DNA from: Bordetella genomosp. 7
GTDB lineage: Bacteria; Pseudomonadota; Gammaproteobacteria; Burkholderiales; Burkholderiaceae_B
DNA: 64,000 nucleotides
Assembly: GCF_002261265.1 (NCBI RefSeq)
Contig: NZ_NEVK01000007.1
Location: 62,001 to 126,000, forward strand
Direction: 5' to 3'
The notes beneath the pieces are model-generated. The model was not told the DNA's origin. It saw only the letters and a program-made list of their open reading frames with translations, and did no database searches. Each line of letters opens with the position of its first letter. The first letter of the stretch is position 1. A program made the translations under genes and the position numbers. This document shows positions 17,839 through 26,778 of this stretch, one piece after another.

Positions 17839-19941
17839 TTGAAATCTTCACTGACGCATTTGCTGAACCCCGGGTCCGTCGCGGTGCTCGGGGCATCGGA
17901 TGACCCGCTGAAGCCTGGTGGCCGCGTCATTGACTATATGCGCCGCGCCGCGTATTCCGGCACGATATACCCCATTACCAAGAGCAAGCGCCAGGTGCAG
18001 GGGGTGCCGGCTTTCCAGGCACTGGAAGAACTTCCTGCGGCGCCTGACTTGGTCGTTGTGGCCTTGCCGGAGACGCTGGTCGATGACGCTCTGCGATCTG
18101 CCGTGGCCCTCGGCGCCCGCGGCGCCATTGTGTATGCGTCGGGCTACGCCGAGCTGGGCGATCACGGCCAGGCACGCCAAGCTGAAATCGCCCGCATCGC
18201 CCGGAACGGCGGGCTACGGCTGGTGGGCCCGAACACGCAGGGCGTGGCCAACTTCGCCACCGGGGCAATTGCGCATTTCGGCACCATCATCGATCAGCTG
18301 TCGCCGCCCGTCTCGCCCATCGGCATTGTCAGCCAGAGCGGCGCGGGGTCGCAGATACTGTACGCCCGTCTTGCAGAGCTGGGGCTCGGGGCTCGGTACC
18401 TTGTGGCTACCGGCAACGAAGCAGACGTGGACGTGGCCGATATGGTCGAGGCATTTGTCGAGGACGCCGGCGTCGAGCTGGTGCTCGTGTACGCGGAGTC
18501 GCTGAAGAATCCGCGAAAGCTCGCCCAGGCTGCCTTGAAGGCGCGCGACCGCGGTCTGCCCGTCCTGATGGTGAAGGCCGGCCGCACCCGCAGCGGACAG
18601 CAGACCGCCGCATCACATACGGGCGCCCTGGCTTCCGAAGACCGTCTGGTCGATGTGTTTCTGGAAAAATACGGCGTACTGCGCGCAGCGGACCTGGAAG
18701 AGCTTGCTCAGCTCAGTCAGTTGTTTTTGGCGCAGCGCGGACATCCCGGCAAGCGCCTGACCGTCGTCAGCAACTCGGGCGCGACCTGCGTCATGGCCGC
18801 CGATGCAACCGAAGAATATGGCCTGCAGCTCGGCTCGTTCGACGACGACTTCAAGCGGCGATTGTCCGAAGTCCTGCCGCCCTACATCGCGCCGGGCAAC
18901 CCCATAGACATGACCACGGCGAGCCTGAAGCAGCCAGACCTGTTCGAGCAGATCCTGGGGCGGCTGGAACAAGCTGACAATACCGACATGGTGCTCGCGG
19001 GGTTTCCTGTCGGCGGGAAGGGGTATGACTTCCCGCGCTACGCGCGCGAGTTGCGCGCATTCTCCGATCGGGCAGCCTGCCCGGTAGCGGTGAGCGTCAA
19101 CCAGGAATGGACTGCCGAGATCTTTCGCCGCGAACGCATCCCCGTATTCAGCAGCGAACGACGGGCGGTTGCCGCGCTGGCGCAGCTGGCGCGCTATCAC
19201 GATCGCCGCTCGCGAATGCCGGGCGCGCTGCCCGATGCCCTGTCCGCACGCGCGGCCTTCCCGTACGAGCCTCGCATCCACAATGAACTCGACAGCCTCA
19301 GCCTGCTGGCCGATGCCGGCCTGCCGGTCGTCTCCTACCGCGTTTGCGCGTCCGCTCAAGAAGCGGCCGATGCCTGGAGGGCCATGCAGCATGGGCCCGT
19401 GGTTCTAAAGGGAATCAGCGACCAGATCCATCACAAGTCCGAACACGGGCTGGTGCATGTAGGGCTGACAACGGAAGGCGCCATTCGCGACGCGGCGGAC
19501 ACGCTGCTGCGCCAGTTGCGCGTGCTGGGCGAGACGGATCCGCGGCTGTTGCTCGCACCCTTTGTCCCCGCCGACTTTGAACTGATGGCCGGCGCACAGG
19601 TCGACGGCCAGCTCGGTCCAATGGTTGCCGTCGGCCTGGGAGGCGTGCTGGTCGAAGCGCTGGAGGATATCCGCTTCATCCCCGCTCCACTTACACACGG
19701 CGAAGCGCTGGAGCACCTGTCCCGGCTGCATATTGCACCCGCCTTCGGCGCCCTGCGCGGCATGGCGGCCGTGGATCTCGCGGCCATTGCAGAGATCCTG
19801 GTCAACCTGGGACAGCTGGTCACACAACCGGGCAACCGTATTCGATCGATAGACATCAATCCCATACGAGTACAGCGCGGCGACGCCAGGCCTGTCATTG
19901 TCGACGCGCTGGTGGTGCAAGCGCAGGAGGCCCTGGCATGA
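17839..19941 (+). CDS. Acetate--CoA ligase family protein (ADP-forming, alpha-beta fusion)
   Basis: The 700-residue protein starts at TTG 17839, 2 bp after the receptor stop. It has the order CoA-binding Rossmann domain (HLLNPGSVAVLGASDDPLKPGG, 6-27), succinyl-CoA-ligase-like domain (about 150-300, with His260 in AASHTGALASED, the candidate phospho-histidine), and a C-terminal ATP-grasp domain (about 485-700, VLKGISDQIHHKSEHGLV). The family makes acyl-CoA from free acid, ATP and CoA with release of ADP. It would activate the imported acid or a product of it. The gene ends in an ATGA overlap with the biotin carboxylase gene. Substrate unknown. Confidence 0.88.
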   Translation: MKSSLTHLLNPGSVAVLGASDDPLKPGGRVIDYMRRAAYSGTIYPITKSKRQVQGVPAFQALEELPAAPDLVVVALPETLVDDALRSAVALGARGAIVYASGYAELGDHGQARQAEIARIARNGGLRLVGPNTQGVANFATGAIAHFGTIIDQLSPPVSPIGIVSQSGAGSQILYARLAELGLGARYLVATGNEADVDVADMVEAFVEDAGVELVLVYAESLKNPRKLAQAALKARDRGLPVLMVKAGRTRSGQQTAASHTGALASEDRLVDVFLEKYGVLRAADLEELAQLSQLFLAQRGHPGKRLTVVSNSGATCVMAADATEEYGLQLGSFDDDFKRRLSEVLPPYIAPGNPIDMTTASLKQPDLFEQILGRLEQADNTDMVLAGFPVGGKGYDFPRYARELRAFSDRAACPVAVSVNQEWTAEIFRRERIPVFSSERRAVAALAQLARYHDRRSRMPGALPDALSARAAFPYEPRIHNELDSLSLLADAGLPVVSYRVCASAQEAADAWRAMQHGPVVLKGISDQIHHKSEHGLVHVGLTTEGAIRDAADTLLRQLRVLGETDPRLLLAPFVPADFELMAGAQVDGQLGPMVAVGLGGVLVEALEDIRFIPAPLTHGEALEHLSRLHIAPAFGALRGMAAVDLAAIAEILVNLGQLVTQPGNRIRSIDINPIRVQRGDARPVIVDALVVQAQEALA

Positions 19942-21254
19942 AAGTACTGGTCGCCAACCGGGGGGCGGTCGCCGCGCGCATCCTGCGCGCCCTGAAAGCC
20001 CTGGACATGGAATCGGTGGCTGTGTATTCGGACGCCGATGCCGCCTTGCCCTATCTGCAGGAGGCTGATCAGGCGGTGAACATTGGCGCGGCAAGCGCGC
20101 GCGACAGCTACCTGAACCAGGAAACGCTGTTGCGCACCGCACTTGCGCACGATTGCGCGGCCGTCCATCCAGGGTATGGATTTCTTGCCGAGAACGCGCA
20201 ATTCGCCGAAAGAGTCCAGGCTGCCGGCCTGGCCTTTATCGGCCCCTCGCCGCGCTGGATCTCGCTGCTGGGCGACAAGATACGCGCGCGGCAATATCTG
20301 CAGCCCTTCGGCATGCCCATGCTTCCCAGCAGCGGCGAACTGTACGCGCAGAACGATCTGGCCGCCGCCGTCGATCAATTGGGCTTGCCCGTGCTGCTCA
20401 AACCATCGGGCGGGGGCGGCGGCATCGGCATGGTGCCCATTCGCGAAGCGGCCGAAATCCCCGTCGCCTGGCAGCGGGCAAAGAGCTTATCCGAAAAGGC
20501 TTTCAGCACGTCGGGCCTATACATCGAGAAATTGGCTGTCCGCCCTCGCCATATCGAGTTTCAGTTCCTGGCCGACCGGTATGGCAATGTGCGCTGCCTG
20601 TTCGAACGCGATTGCAGCATCCAGCGACGGCACCAGAAAGTCATCGAAGAAAGCCCGGCGCCCAACGTGCCGCCCGAACGGTTGACTGCCATCATCGCTG
20701 AGCTCGAGCGCATCATGGGCGCGATAGCGTACGACGTGATCGGCACCGTCGAGATGCTGTATGACGCGAATACCGGCTTTCAATTCCTGGAGGTGAACAC
20801 GCGCCTACAGGTCGAACATGCAGTCACCGAGGAAATCACCGGCATAGACATTGTGGCCGCGCAAATCCGGCTAGCCCTGGGAGAACGCCTGGACGAGGTG
20901 CTGCCTGCCCGCATCGCGTGCAACGGCCATGCCATCGAGGCCAGAATCTACGCCGAAGATCCGGTGAGCTTCTTTCCGTCATGCGGCGTGCTGTCGGAAT
21001 TCGCCTTCGCGGCCGATGCGGGCATACGGGTGGAAACCGGCTATGGGCCCGGCAACCGCGTCACCGCTTACTACGACCCGATGCTTGCCAAAGTCATTGC
21101 GCACGCCGCGAATCGCCACGCCTGCATCGATCGCCTGGAACAGGCGCTTGTGCAGTCACGAATCACCGGGGTCAAGACCAATATTCCTTTTGTGCTGCAA
21201 ACCTTGGCGTCCCGGGATTTCCGTCGTGCCGAACATTCCACCGATAACCACTGA
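19938..21254 (+). CDS. Biotin carboxylase subunit (free-standing)
   Basis: A 438-residue biotin carboxylase that overlaps the ligase gene by 4 bp. It begins MKVLVANRGAVAARI, has Lys155 and the ATP-binding glycine loop (158-164, GGGGGIG), the carboxylation motif ERDCSIQRRHQK (223-234) and EVNTRLQVEHAVTE (285-298). The length matches AccC; there is no fused biotin carrier domain, unlike the 650-residue alpha subunits of PccA and MccA. The carrier is the next gene, 7 bp downstream. Together with the carboxyltransferase it forms a three-piece acyl-CoA carboxylase. Confidence 0.92.
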   Translation: MKVLVANRGAVAARILRALKALDMESVAVYSDADAALPYLQEADQAVNIGAASARDSYLNQETLLRTALAHDCAAVHPGYGFLAENAQFAERVQAAGLAFIGPSPRWISLLGDKIRARQYLQPFGMPMLPSSGELYAQNDLAAAVDQLGLPVLLKPSGGGGGIGMVPIREAAEIPVAWQRAKSLSEKAFSTSGLYIEKLAVRPRHIEFQFLADRYGNVRCLFERDCSIQRRHQKVIEESPAPNVPPERLTAIIAELERIMGAIAYDVIGTVEMLYDANTGFQFLEVNTRLQVEHAVTEEITGIDIVAAQIRLALGERLDEVLPARIACNGHAIEARIYAEDPVSFFPSCGVLSEFAFAADAGIRVETGYGPGNRVTAYYDPMLAKVIAHAANRHACIDRLEQALVQSRITGVKTNIPFVLQTLASRDFRRAEHSTDNH

Positions 21255-21261
21255 GGTCGAT

Positions 21262-21486
21262 ATGCGCCAAACTCTATCTGTCTATGCCCCGGTATCCGGC
21301 ACGCTGATTCGCATAAACGTTCGGCCGGGACAGTCCGTGCAGGCGGGCGACCTGTTAGCCATTATCGAATCCATGAAAATGGAAATCCCGGTCGAAGCCG
21401 AAGTGAACGGCACGGTTGATTGCGTGCTGGCCCAGGCTGCCGATGCCGTGGAAGAAGAGCAAGAACTGCTCCGTATCGTTGCGTAG
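21262..21486 (+). CDS. Biotinyl carrier protein (74 aa, single biotinyl domain)
   Basis: A free biotinyl domain of 74 residues from ATG 21262. The biotinylation site ESMKM (36-40) makes Lys39 the attachment residue, and the two symmetric half-barrels are seen in YAPVSGTLIRINVRPGQSVQ and EVNGTVDCVLAQAADAVEEEQ. It has no N-terminal linker, unlike AccB (about 150 aa), so it resembles the minimal carriers of decarboxylases and some acyl-CoA carboxylases. It closes the first catabolic operon; the convergent LysR gene ends 31 bp further on. Confidence 0.92.
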   Translation: MRQTLSVYAPVSGTLIRINVRPGQSVQAGDLLAIIESMKMEIPVEAEVNGTVDCVLAQAADAVEEEQELLRIVA

Positions 21487-21517
21487 TGCCTGCGTTTTCG
21501 CACAAGGCGTGCGCGCA

Positions 21518-22423
21518 TCACGCCGCACGCGGCGTTTCGTCGGAGAACCAATGGTCGATCACATAAGACATGAAGTCGTTTACGTAGTGAATCGACCGTG
21601 CGCCTTCAGCGACCACGGCGTACCGCCTGTGCTGCGACCACTGGGCATCTATAGGAATGCACTTTACGTTGGAATGATCGTAGCGGCGCGCCAGCGATTG
21701 CGGAATCAGTCCCGCGCCGATATTGGCCGCTACCATGTCGTACATGGTCTTGTAGTCTGCCACGCTCACCCGTACGTTCAACTGGCATCCGTGCTCGGCG
21801 AGCCGCTCGCGCAAATAGCTCGTCATTGTGGCGCTCTCGCCCAGCACCACATGTTCGCACGCGGCGAAACGCCGGGCGTCCACGCTATCAAGACGGGCCA
21901 GCTCGGAACTGGCCGAGACGATCATCACCAGCGGGTCCAATCCGAAATCTATGGTCTCGACGCTGAACGACGTTTCAGGGGACGATATAAAGCCGATATC
22001 GAAGCGATCATGCATGATGCCGGTCTCGATTTCTTCTTTGCGTGCGGCGTGGACCGTGATGCTGACGTCGGGATGCTGGGAAAGATAGGCCTTTACCAGT
22101 GCGGGAAGATAGTCGGTTACGTACGACGAACTGGCGGCCACGCGCAGGAATCGGCGTCTCTTGTCTTTGAATTCGTGCAGTTTCAGGTGCATCTCGTCGA
22201 CACTGGCCAACACGCGTTCGGCATACAGCAGGAACGACCGGCCGGCTTCCGTCAGGGCCATGCCGTTGTGCTTGCGATGAAACAAGCGCAAGCCCAGTTC
22301 GCCTTCAAGCGATTTGAGCCGCAGGCTCGCCGCCGGCAACGAAAGAAAGGTGTCCCGCCCCCCGTGGGTCAGGCTTTCGGTGCGGGCAATATTCACCACC
22401 AGACGACAATCGACCAGATCCAT
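21518..22423 (-). CDS. LysR family regulator of the catabolic island
   Basis: A 301-residue LysR regulator from ATG 22423 (MDLVDCRLVVNIARTESL). The N-terminal winged helix shows SLPAASLRLKSLEGELGLRLFHRKHNGMALTEAG. The effector domain (about 90-300) follows. A longer start would add a 35-residue tail without family match. It lies between the two plus-strand operons and is divergent from the second, so it is the natural regulator of one or both. A dyad at 22612-22628 is a candidate binding site. Confidence 0.88.
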   Translation of the reverse strand: MDLVDCRLVVNIARTESLTHGGRDTFLSLPAASLRLKSLEGELGLRLFHRKHNGMALTEAGRSFLLYAERVLASVDEMHLKLHEFKDKRRRFLRVAASSSYVTDYLPALVKAYLSQHPDVSITVHAARKEEIETGIMHDRFDIGFISSPETSFSVETIDFGLDPLVMIVSASSELARLDSVDARRFAACEHVVLGESATMTSYLRERLAEHGCQLNVRVSVADYKTMYDMVAANIGAGLIPQSLARRYDHSNVKCIPIDAQWSQHRRYAVVAEGARSIHYVNDFMSYVIDHWFSDETPRAA

Positions 22424-22725
22424 GATGCTCCGCCCATGGTGCAGGCACGGGGAAAGGACGTAAGACGCGCCAGCAGGCGCGACGGCGTGCGCAACACGCA
22501 TGCTAACCAAACGTGGCAGGGTGCTCAAGCATCTACGGTGCGGCCAAATTTGCCCAGGGCGGGCGCAGGCCCGCCCGCGCGATGGCGCCCAAACCCTGCA
22601 GGGCGCACAGGGTTCATTTGATCAGAACATTGCCCTAAAGAAATCAATATGGTCCAAAGATGCGCACCGCCGCACAATCAAAGAGTGTCGCTTTCTGCCG
22701 TCCTGTTTCCAAGGAATGTCGCAAC
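22424..22725. other. 302-bp divergent regulatory region (LysR / second operon)
   Basis: It contains no gene. It holds a perfect 8-bp GC hairpin at 22557-22576 (GGGCGGGC, loop GCAG, GCCCGCCC) with no T-run, and a GTTC...GAAC dyad at 22612-22628. The ribosome site AAGGAA precedes the ATG of the DUF35 gene. Confidence 0.5.
22612..22628. promoter_or_regulatory. Candidate LysR-type operator
   Basis: The dyad GTTC-N9-GAAC has a TTC-N9-GAA core as in many LysR sites. It lies 189 bp upstream of the LysR start and about 100 bp upstream of the DUF35 gene. The assignment rests on position and symmetry only. Confidence 0.35.
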
Positions 22726-23112
22726 ATGCCCGATACGCAATCCACCGAGGCCATAGGCCCCGATAGGTACTTTCACGACCGGCTCGCGCAAGGCCGTTTT
22801 CTTATCCAGCACTGCGCCGCGTGCTCGCGCCATGTGTTCTACCCGCGCATGCTCTGCCCCCATTGCGGTGGTTCACAACTGGACTGGGTAGCTCCGTCCG
22901 GCCGGGGGACGATCTATTCCACCACTGTGATCCGACGCAGGCCTGAGCAAGGCGGCGACTACCACGTGGCGCTGGTCGACCTGGAAGAAGGCGTGCGCAT
23001 GATGTCCCGCGTCGAGGGCGTCGCCCCCGCCGCAGTCAAGATCGGCATGCAAGTCCAAGCGGCCATCACTCGCGGCGAAGACGGAAACCAGATCGTCTTC
23101 CGCCTTGCCTAG
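22726..23112 (+). CDS. Zn-ribbon OB-fold (DUF35) protein, thiolase partner
   Basis: A 128-residue protein from ATG 22726, with AAGGAA upstream. The N-terminal zinc ribbon has Cys30-x2-Cys33 and Cys44-x2-Cys47 (HCAACSR, LCPHCGG), followed by the OB-fold (GRGTIYSTTVIRRRP onward). DUF35 proteins bind acyl-CoA and form complexes with thiolase-like enzymes, as in the ChsH2/Ltp2 steroid side-chain aldolase. The thiolase-like gene follows 11 bp downstream, which fits that pairing. It has no catalytic residues of its own that I can identify. Confidence 0.88.
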   Translation: MPDTQSTEAIGPDRYFHDRLAQGRFLIQHCAACSRHVFYPRMLCPHCGGSQLDWVAPSGRGTIYSTTVIRRRPEQGGDYHVALVDLEEGVRMMSRVEGVAPAAVKIGMQVQAAITRGEDGNQIVFRLA

Positions 23113-23123
23113 GAAAGAAACAC

Positions 23124-24296
23124 ATGGCACTCAATCAACTTCGCGGCGCGGCCGCCATCACGGGCGTGGGCCAGGCCGGCCTGGGCGAGGCCCACGGCTA
23201 TACAGAGATGGAAATCCTGGTGCAGTCAGCCCAGCTGGCCGTTGCCGATGCCGGCCTGACGATGCAGGACATCGATGGCATCGCCACTGCCAGCGTGTCC
23301 TCGACTATGTGGGCCATGCCGGTTATTGAACACTTGGGAATCCGCCCCACGTTCATAGACAACACGATGGTGGGCGGCTCGAGTTTCGTCGCCCATCTGA
23401 TGCCGGCCATCCTTGCCCTGAACTCGGGCCAATGCAACGCCGTCCTAGTTTGTTACGGCAGTACGCAGCGCACGTCCACGATTAACCGCGCCGAGGTTGG
23501 AAAGGCGCGCCGCAAGCTGGACCCGCAACCCTACGAGAACCCATATCAGCCGTTGAACCCGCTGAGCTCGTATGCCTTGGCTGCCGCCCGGCACATGTAC
23601 CAGTACGGCACGACACGCGAGCAATTGGCCGAAGTGGCGGTTGCCGCCCGGAAGTGGGCCCGGCTCAATCCCGAAGCCTTCATGCGTGATGCGCTGACCA
23701 TTGACGACGTCTTGAACTCACGCATGGTTTCGGACCCGCTGACCGTACGCGACTGCTGCCTGGTAACGGATGGCGCCGGCGCCTACGTGCTGGTGCGTGC
23801 AGACCGAGCGCGCGACATGAGGCACAAGCCGGTCTACGTGCTGGGCAACTCCACGGCATGCTGGAATCGCCAGATCTCGTCCATGCACGATTTGACGGTC
23901 ACGGCTGCCCAGCAATCCGGCCGCATCGCCTTCGAGATGTCGGGGCTGAAACCGGCCGACATCGACGTGCTTGAACTGTACGACGCCTTCACCATCAACA
24001 CCATTCTGTTCCTGGAGGACCTGGGCTTCTGCAAGAAGGGGGAAGGCGGCTCATTCGTCAGCGGCGGCGCCATCGCGCCGGGAGGACGCCTGCCGGTGAA
24101 CACCAATGGCGGTGGCCTGTCGTGCGTACACCCGGGCATGTACGGCATTTTTATCTTGATCGAGGCTGTCCGCCAGCTACGCGGGAACTGCGGCGAACGC
24201 CAGGTCGCGAATGCGCAGACCGCGGTGGTGCATGGCAACGGCGGCACCCTGTCCAGTCAATCGACCGCCATCCTGGGAACGGAGGCCGTGCTTTAG
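23124..24296 (+). CDS. Thiolase-superfamily protein of the SCP-x/Ltp2 (lipid-transfer) type
   Basis: A 390-residue thiolase-fold protein. The position of the usual nucleophilic cysteine carries serines (VGGSSFVAH, Ser86/Ser87), so it is not a standard thiolase. Tyr286 (LELYDAFT), His336 and Tyr340 (CVHPGMYG) are conserved features of the Ltp2-type retro-aldolases, and HGNGG (370-374) closes the fold. With the DUF35 partner directly upstream, an aldol-type cleavage of an acyl-CoA, releasing acetyl- or propionyl-CoA plus a ketone or aldehyde, is the best guess. A thiolase-like C-C bond chemistry with other substrates cannot be excluded. Confidence 0.85.
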   Translation: MALNQLRGAAAITGVGQAGLGEAHGYTEMEILVQSAQLAVADAGLTMQDIDGIATASVSSTMWAMPVIEHLGIRPTFIDNTMVGGSSFVAHLMPAILALNSGQCNAVLVCYGSTQRTSTINRAEVGKARRKLDPQPYENPYQPLNPLSSYALAAARHMYQYGTTREQLAEVAVAARKWARLNPEAFMRDALTIDDVLNSRMVSDPLTVRDCCLVTDGAGAYVLVRADRARDMRHKPVYVLGNSTACWNRQISSMHDLTVTAAQQSGRIAFEMSGLKPADIDVLELYDAFTINTILFLEDLGFCKKGEGGSFVSGGAIAPGGRLPVNTNGGGLSCVHPGMYGIFILIEAVRQLRGNCGERQVANAQTAVVHGNGGTLSSQSTAILGTEAVL

Positions 24297-24374
24297 AAGG
24301 GGAAATGCGCAACGCCGTTGCGCCCCGCGGGGCGGGTTCACCCTCGCTCCGGAACAATGACACGAGGAGACACC

Positions 24375-25343
24375 ATGAAGATCCGTATTCTGTGCTGCGC
24401 TCTGTTCGCCTGCGCGGCGGCTCTGCCGCTTGCCGCGCACGCTGCATGGCCAGACCGCCCCATCACCATCGTTGTGCCCGCCTCTCCCGGGGGCACGACC
24501 GACATGGCAGCCCGAGCCATCAGCGAGCCGATGGCTCGGCACCTGGGCGCCACAGTCGTCATCGAAAACCGCGCCGGCGCGGGCGGCATCGTCGGCACCC
24601 AGCAAGTGGCGCGCGCCGCCCCCGACGGCTACACACTGCTGATGGGCAATATTGGCCCCAATGCCATCAACTACAGCATGTACCGCGACCTGCCGTACTC
24701 ACCCGACGACTTTCAAGCCATCACGCTGGCCATCGCCGTACCGAACGTCCTGGTTGTCAATGCCGACACGCCTGCGTCGTCGGTGCAGGACCTGATCGCC
24801 CTGTATAAGAAGAACCCCGAAAAGATTACGATGGGCAGTTCGGGTACTGGGCAATCGCCTCATATGTCGGGCGAGCTGTTCAAGCTTCGCACCGGCATGG
24901 AAACACCCCATGTTCCCTACAAGGGCGCCGCGCCTGCCGTGACCGCGCTGCTGGGCAACCAGTTCACTTTCATGGTCGACAACCTGCCGAGTTCGCTTGC
25001 GCAGATCCAGGCAGGGCGGCTGCGCGCACTGGCCATCACCAGCGAAGCGCGCAATCCGCAGTTGCCCGACGTGCCGACCATGGCCGAGGCCGGCGTGCCG
25101 GACATGGTGGTTACCGCATGGTTCGGACTGTTCGCCCCCAAGGGAACGCCGAACGATGTGGTTCAGAAAATCTACGAGGCCGCCAGGTCGGCCATGGAAA
25201 CGCCGGCAGTCAGGCAGCGTTTCGAGAATCTGGGCGGCGTCGTCGGCGGCAACTCCCCGGCGCAATTCGAGAGCTTCGTCAAGTCGCAACGCGAACTGTG
25301 GGCGGGCACGGTCAAGGCGGCCAATATCTCGGCAGGGAATTGA
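24375..25343 (+). CDS. Bug-type (TctC) periplasmic solute receptor 2
   Basis: 322 residues from ATG 24375 with GAGGAGA upstream. Signal peptide MKIRILCCALFACAAALPLAAHA, then the motif WPDRPITIVVPASPGGTTDMAA. The ligand-loop form is MGSSGTGQSPHMSGELF. It lies between the thiolase-like and CoA-transferase genes; its stop is directly followed by the ATG of the transferase. It differs clearly in sequence from receptors 1 and 3, so the three probably bind different or related acids. Confidence 0.92.
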   Translation: MKIRILCCALFACAAALPLAAHAAWPDRPITIVVPASPGGTTDMAARAISEPMARHLGATVVIENRAGAGGIVGTQQVARAAPDGYTLLMGNIGPNAINYSMYRDLPYSPDDFQAITLAIAVPNVLVVNADTPASSVQDLIALYKKNPEKITMGSSGTGQSPHMSGELFKLRTGMETPHVPYKGAAPAVTALLGNQFTFMVDNLPSSLAQIQAGRLRALAITSEARNPQLPDVPTMAEAGVPDMVVTAWFGLFAPKGTPNDVVQKIYEAARSAMETPAVRQRFENLGGVVGGNSPAQFESFVKSQRELWAGTVKAANISAGN

Positions 25344-26015
25344 ATGATCAACAAGATCAAGTCCTCGCATCGTGAGGCGCTGACAGTAATACACGACGGA
25401 GCCTCGATCATGGTGGGCGGCTTCGGAGACTCCGGCATTCCGTTTGAACTCATCAGTTCGCTACTGGACATGGGCGCCAAAGACCTCACCATCATCAGCA
25501 ACAATGCAGGCGCCGGCGAACGCGGCATCGCGGCGCTCATCAAGGCGAACCGCGTGAACAAGGTGATCTGCTCGCACCCCAGGCCGCCGCGCTCGGAAAT
25601 TTTTGCCGACGCTTACCGATCGGGGCGGGTGCAATTGGAATGCGTGCCACAGGGCACGCTTGCCGAACGCATCCGCGCCGCAGGCGCAGGGTTGGGCCCC
25701 TTCTACACGCCGACGGGCTACGGCACCCGGGTGGCCGAGGGCAAGCAAACCTGCGTGATCGACGGCAAGGGCTACGTGCTGGAACAGCCGCTGTCCGCCG
25801 ATTTTGCGCTGGTGCGCGCGCACCAGGCAGACCGCCTGGGCAACCTGATGTACCGGCTCGCGGCCAGGAACTTCAATCCCCTCATGTGCATGGCGGCGCG
25901 CCACACCATTGTGCAGGCCGACGAGATCGTCGAAGCGGGGTCGTTGCCGCCGGAATACATCATGACCCAAGCCCTGTTCGTCAACGCTGTTGTCTTGGCA
26001 GAATCCGATGAATAA
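25344..26015 (+). CDS. 3-oxoacid/3-oxoadipate-type CoA-transferase, subunit A
   Basis: A 223-residue alpha subunit with the family signature GASIMVGGFGDSGIPFELI (19-37) and the conserved YGTRVAEG block. It is translationally linked: its ATG immediately follows the receptor TGA, and its stop overlaps the subunit B start by 8 bp. The enzyme would transfer CoA from succinyl-CoA (or acetyl-CoA) to the free acid, giving a second CoA-activation route next to the ADP-forming ligase. Confidence 0.9.
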   Translation: MINKIKSSHREALTVIHDGASIMVGGFGDSGIPFELISSLLDMGAKDLTIISNNAGAGERGIAALIKANRVNKVICSHPRPPRSEIFADAYRSGRVQLECVPQGTLAERIRAAGAGLGPFYTPTGYGTRVAEGKQTCVIDGKGYVLEQPLSADFALVRAHQADRLGNLMYRLAARNFNPLMCMAARHTIVQADEIVEAGSLPPEYIMTQALFVNAVVLAESDE

Positions 26016-26706
26016 GCCCATTTCGCTCAGCCGGCAGCAGATCGCGCAACTGGTCGCGCAGGACATCCCCGAAGGCGCAAGCGTCAATCTGGGTATCGGC
26101 ATGCCCACGCTGGTGGCCGATTATCTTCCCCCCGATCGCGAGATCCTGCTGCACAGCGAGAACGGCATCCTGGGCATGGGAGCCGCCGCCGAAGGCGATC
26201 AGGCCGACCCCGACCTGATAAACGCCAGCCGTGTACCGGTAGTGCTGATACCCGGCGCCTCCATCACCGACCACGCCACATCGTTCGCAATGATGCGGGG
26301 CGGACGTCTCGACTTCAGCATCCTGGGCGGCTTCCAGGTGGCGTGCAACGGGGATCTCGCGAACTGGCTCACCGACGCGCCCGATGCCATCCCCGCCATT
26401 GGCGGCGCCATGGACCTTGCCGTGGGCGCTCGCCAGGTGCTGGTGATGATGGATCACACGACCAAGTCCGGAGAAACGCGCCTGCTCGCGCAATGCACTT
26501 ACCCGCTTACCGGTGTGGGCGTGGTCGATACCGTCTACACCAACTACGCGGTCGTCGATGTGCGCGACCAGCGTTTTGTGCTGCGCGCCATCGTGGATGG
26601 CATGACAGTGGACGAACTGCAGGCCATGACCGGGGCGCCCTTGCATGTGGAGGGCGCACTGCGCAGGATCCGCCTGCACGGCACGGGCATGGCTCGAATC
26701 GAATAA
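26008..26706 (+). CDS. 3-oxoacid/3-oxoadipate-type CoA-transferase, subunit B
   Basis: A 232-residue beta subunit from ATG 26008. The catalytic glutamate lies in LLHSENGILGMG, which is the active-site motif of class I CoA-transferases. NLGIGMPTLVADYLPPDREI precedes it. Start choice is favoured by the 8-bp overlap with subunit A; a TTG further upstream adds six residues. It forms the heteromeric enzyme with subunit A. The acid substrate is not evident from sequence. Confidence 0.9.
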   Translation: MNKPISLSRQQIAQLVAQDIPEGASVNLGIGMPTLVADYLPPDREILLHSENGILGMGAAAEGDQADPDLINASRVPVVLIPGASITDHATSFAMMRGGRLDFSILGGFQVACNGDLANWLTDAPDAIPAIGGAMDLAVGARQVLVMMDHTTKSGETRLLAQCTYPLTGVGVVDTVYTNYAVVDVRDQRFVLRAIVDGMTVDELQAMTGAPLHVEGALRRIRLHGTGMARIE

Positions 26707-26778
26707 ACCCATGATCCCTGGCATGGGCCCCATGCAGCACCGCGCAACCGCGCCATGACAACCAGGAGGAGACACACT

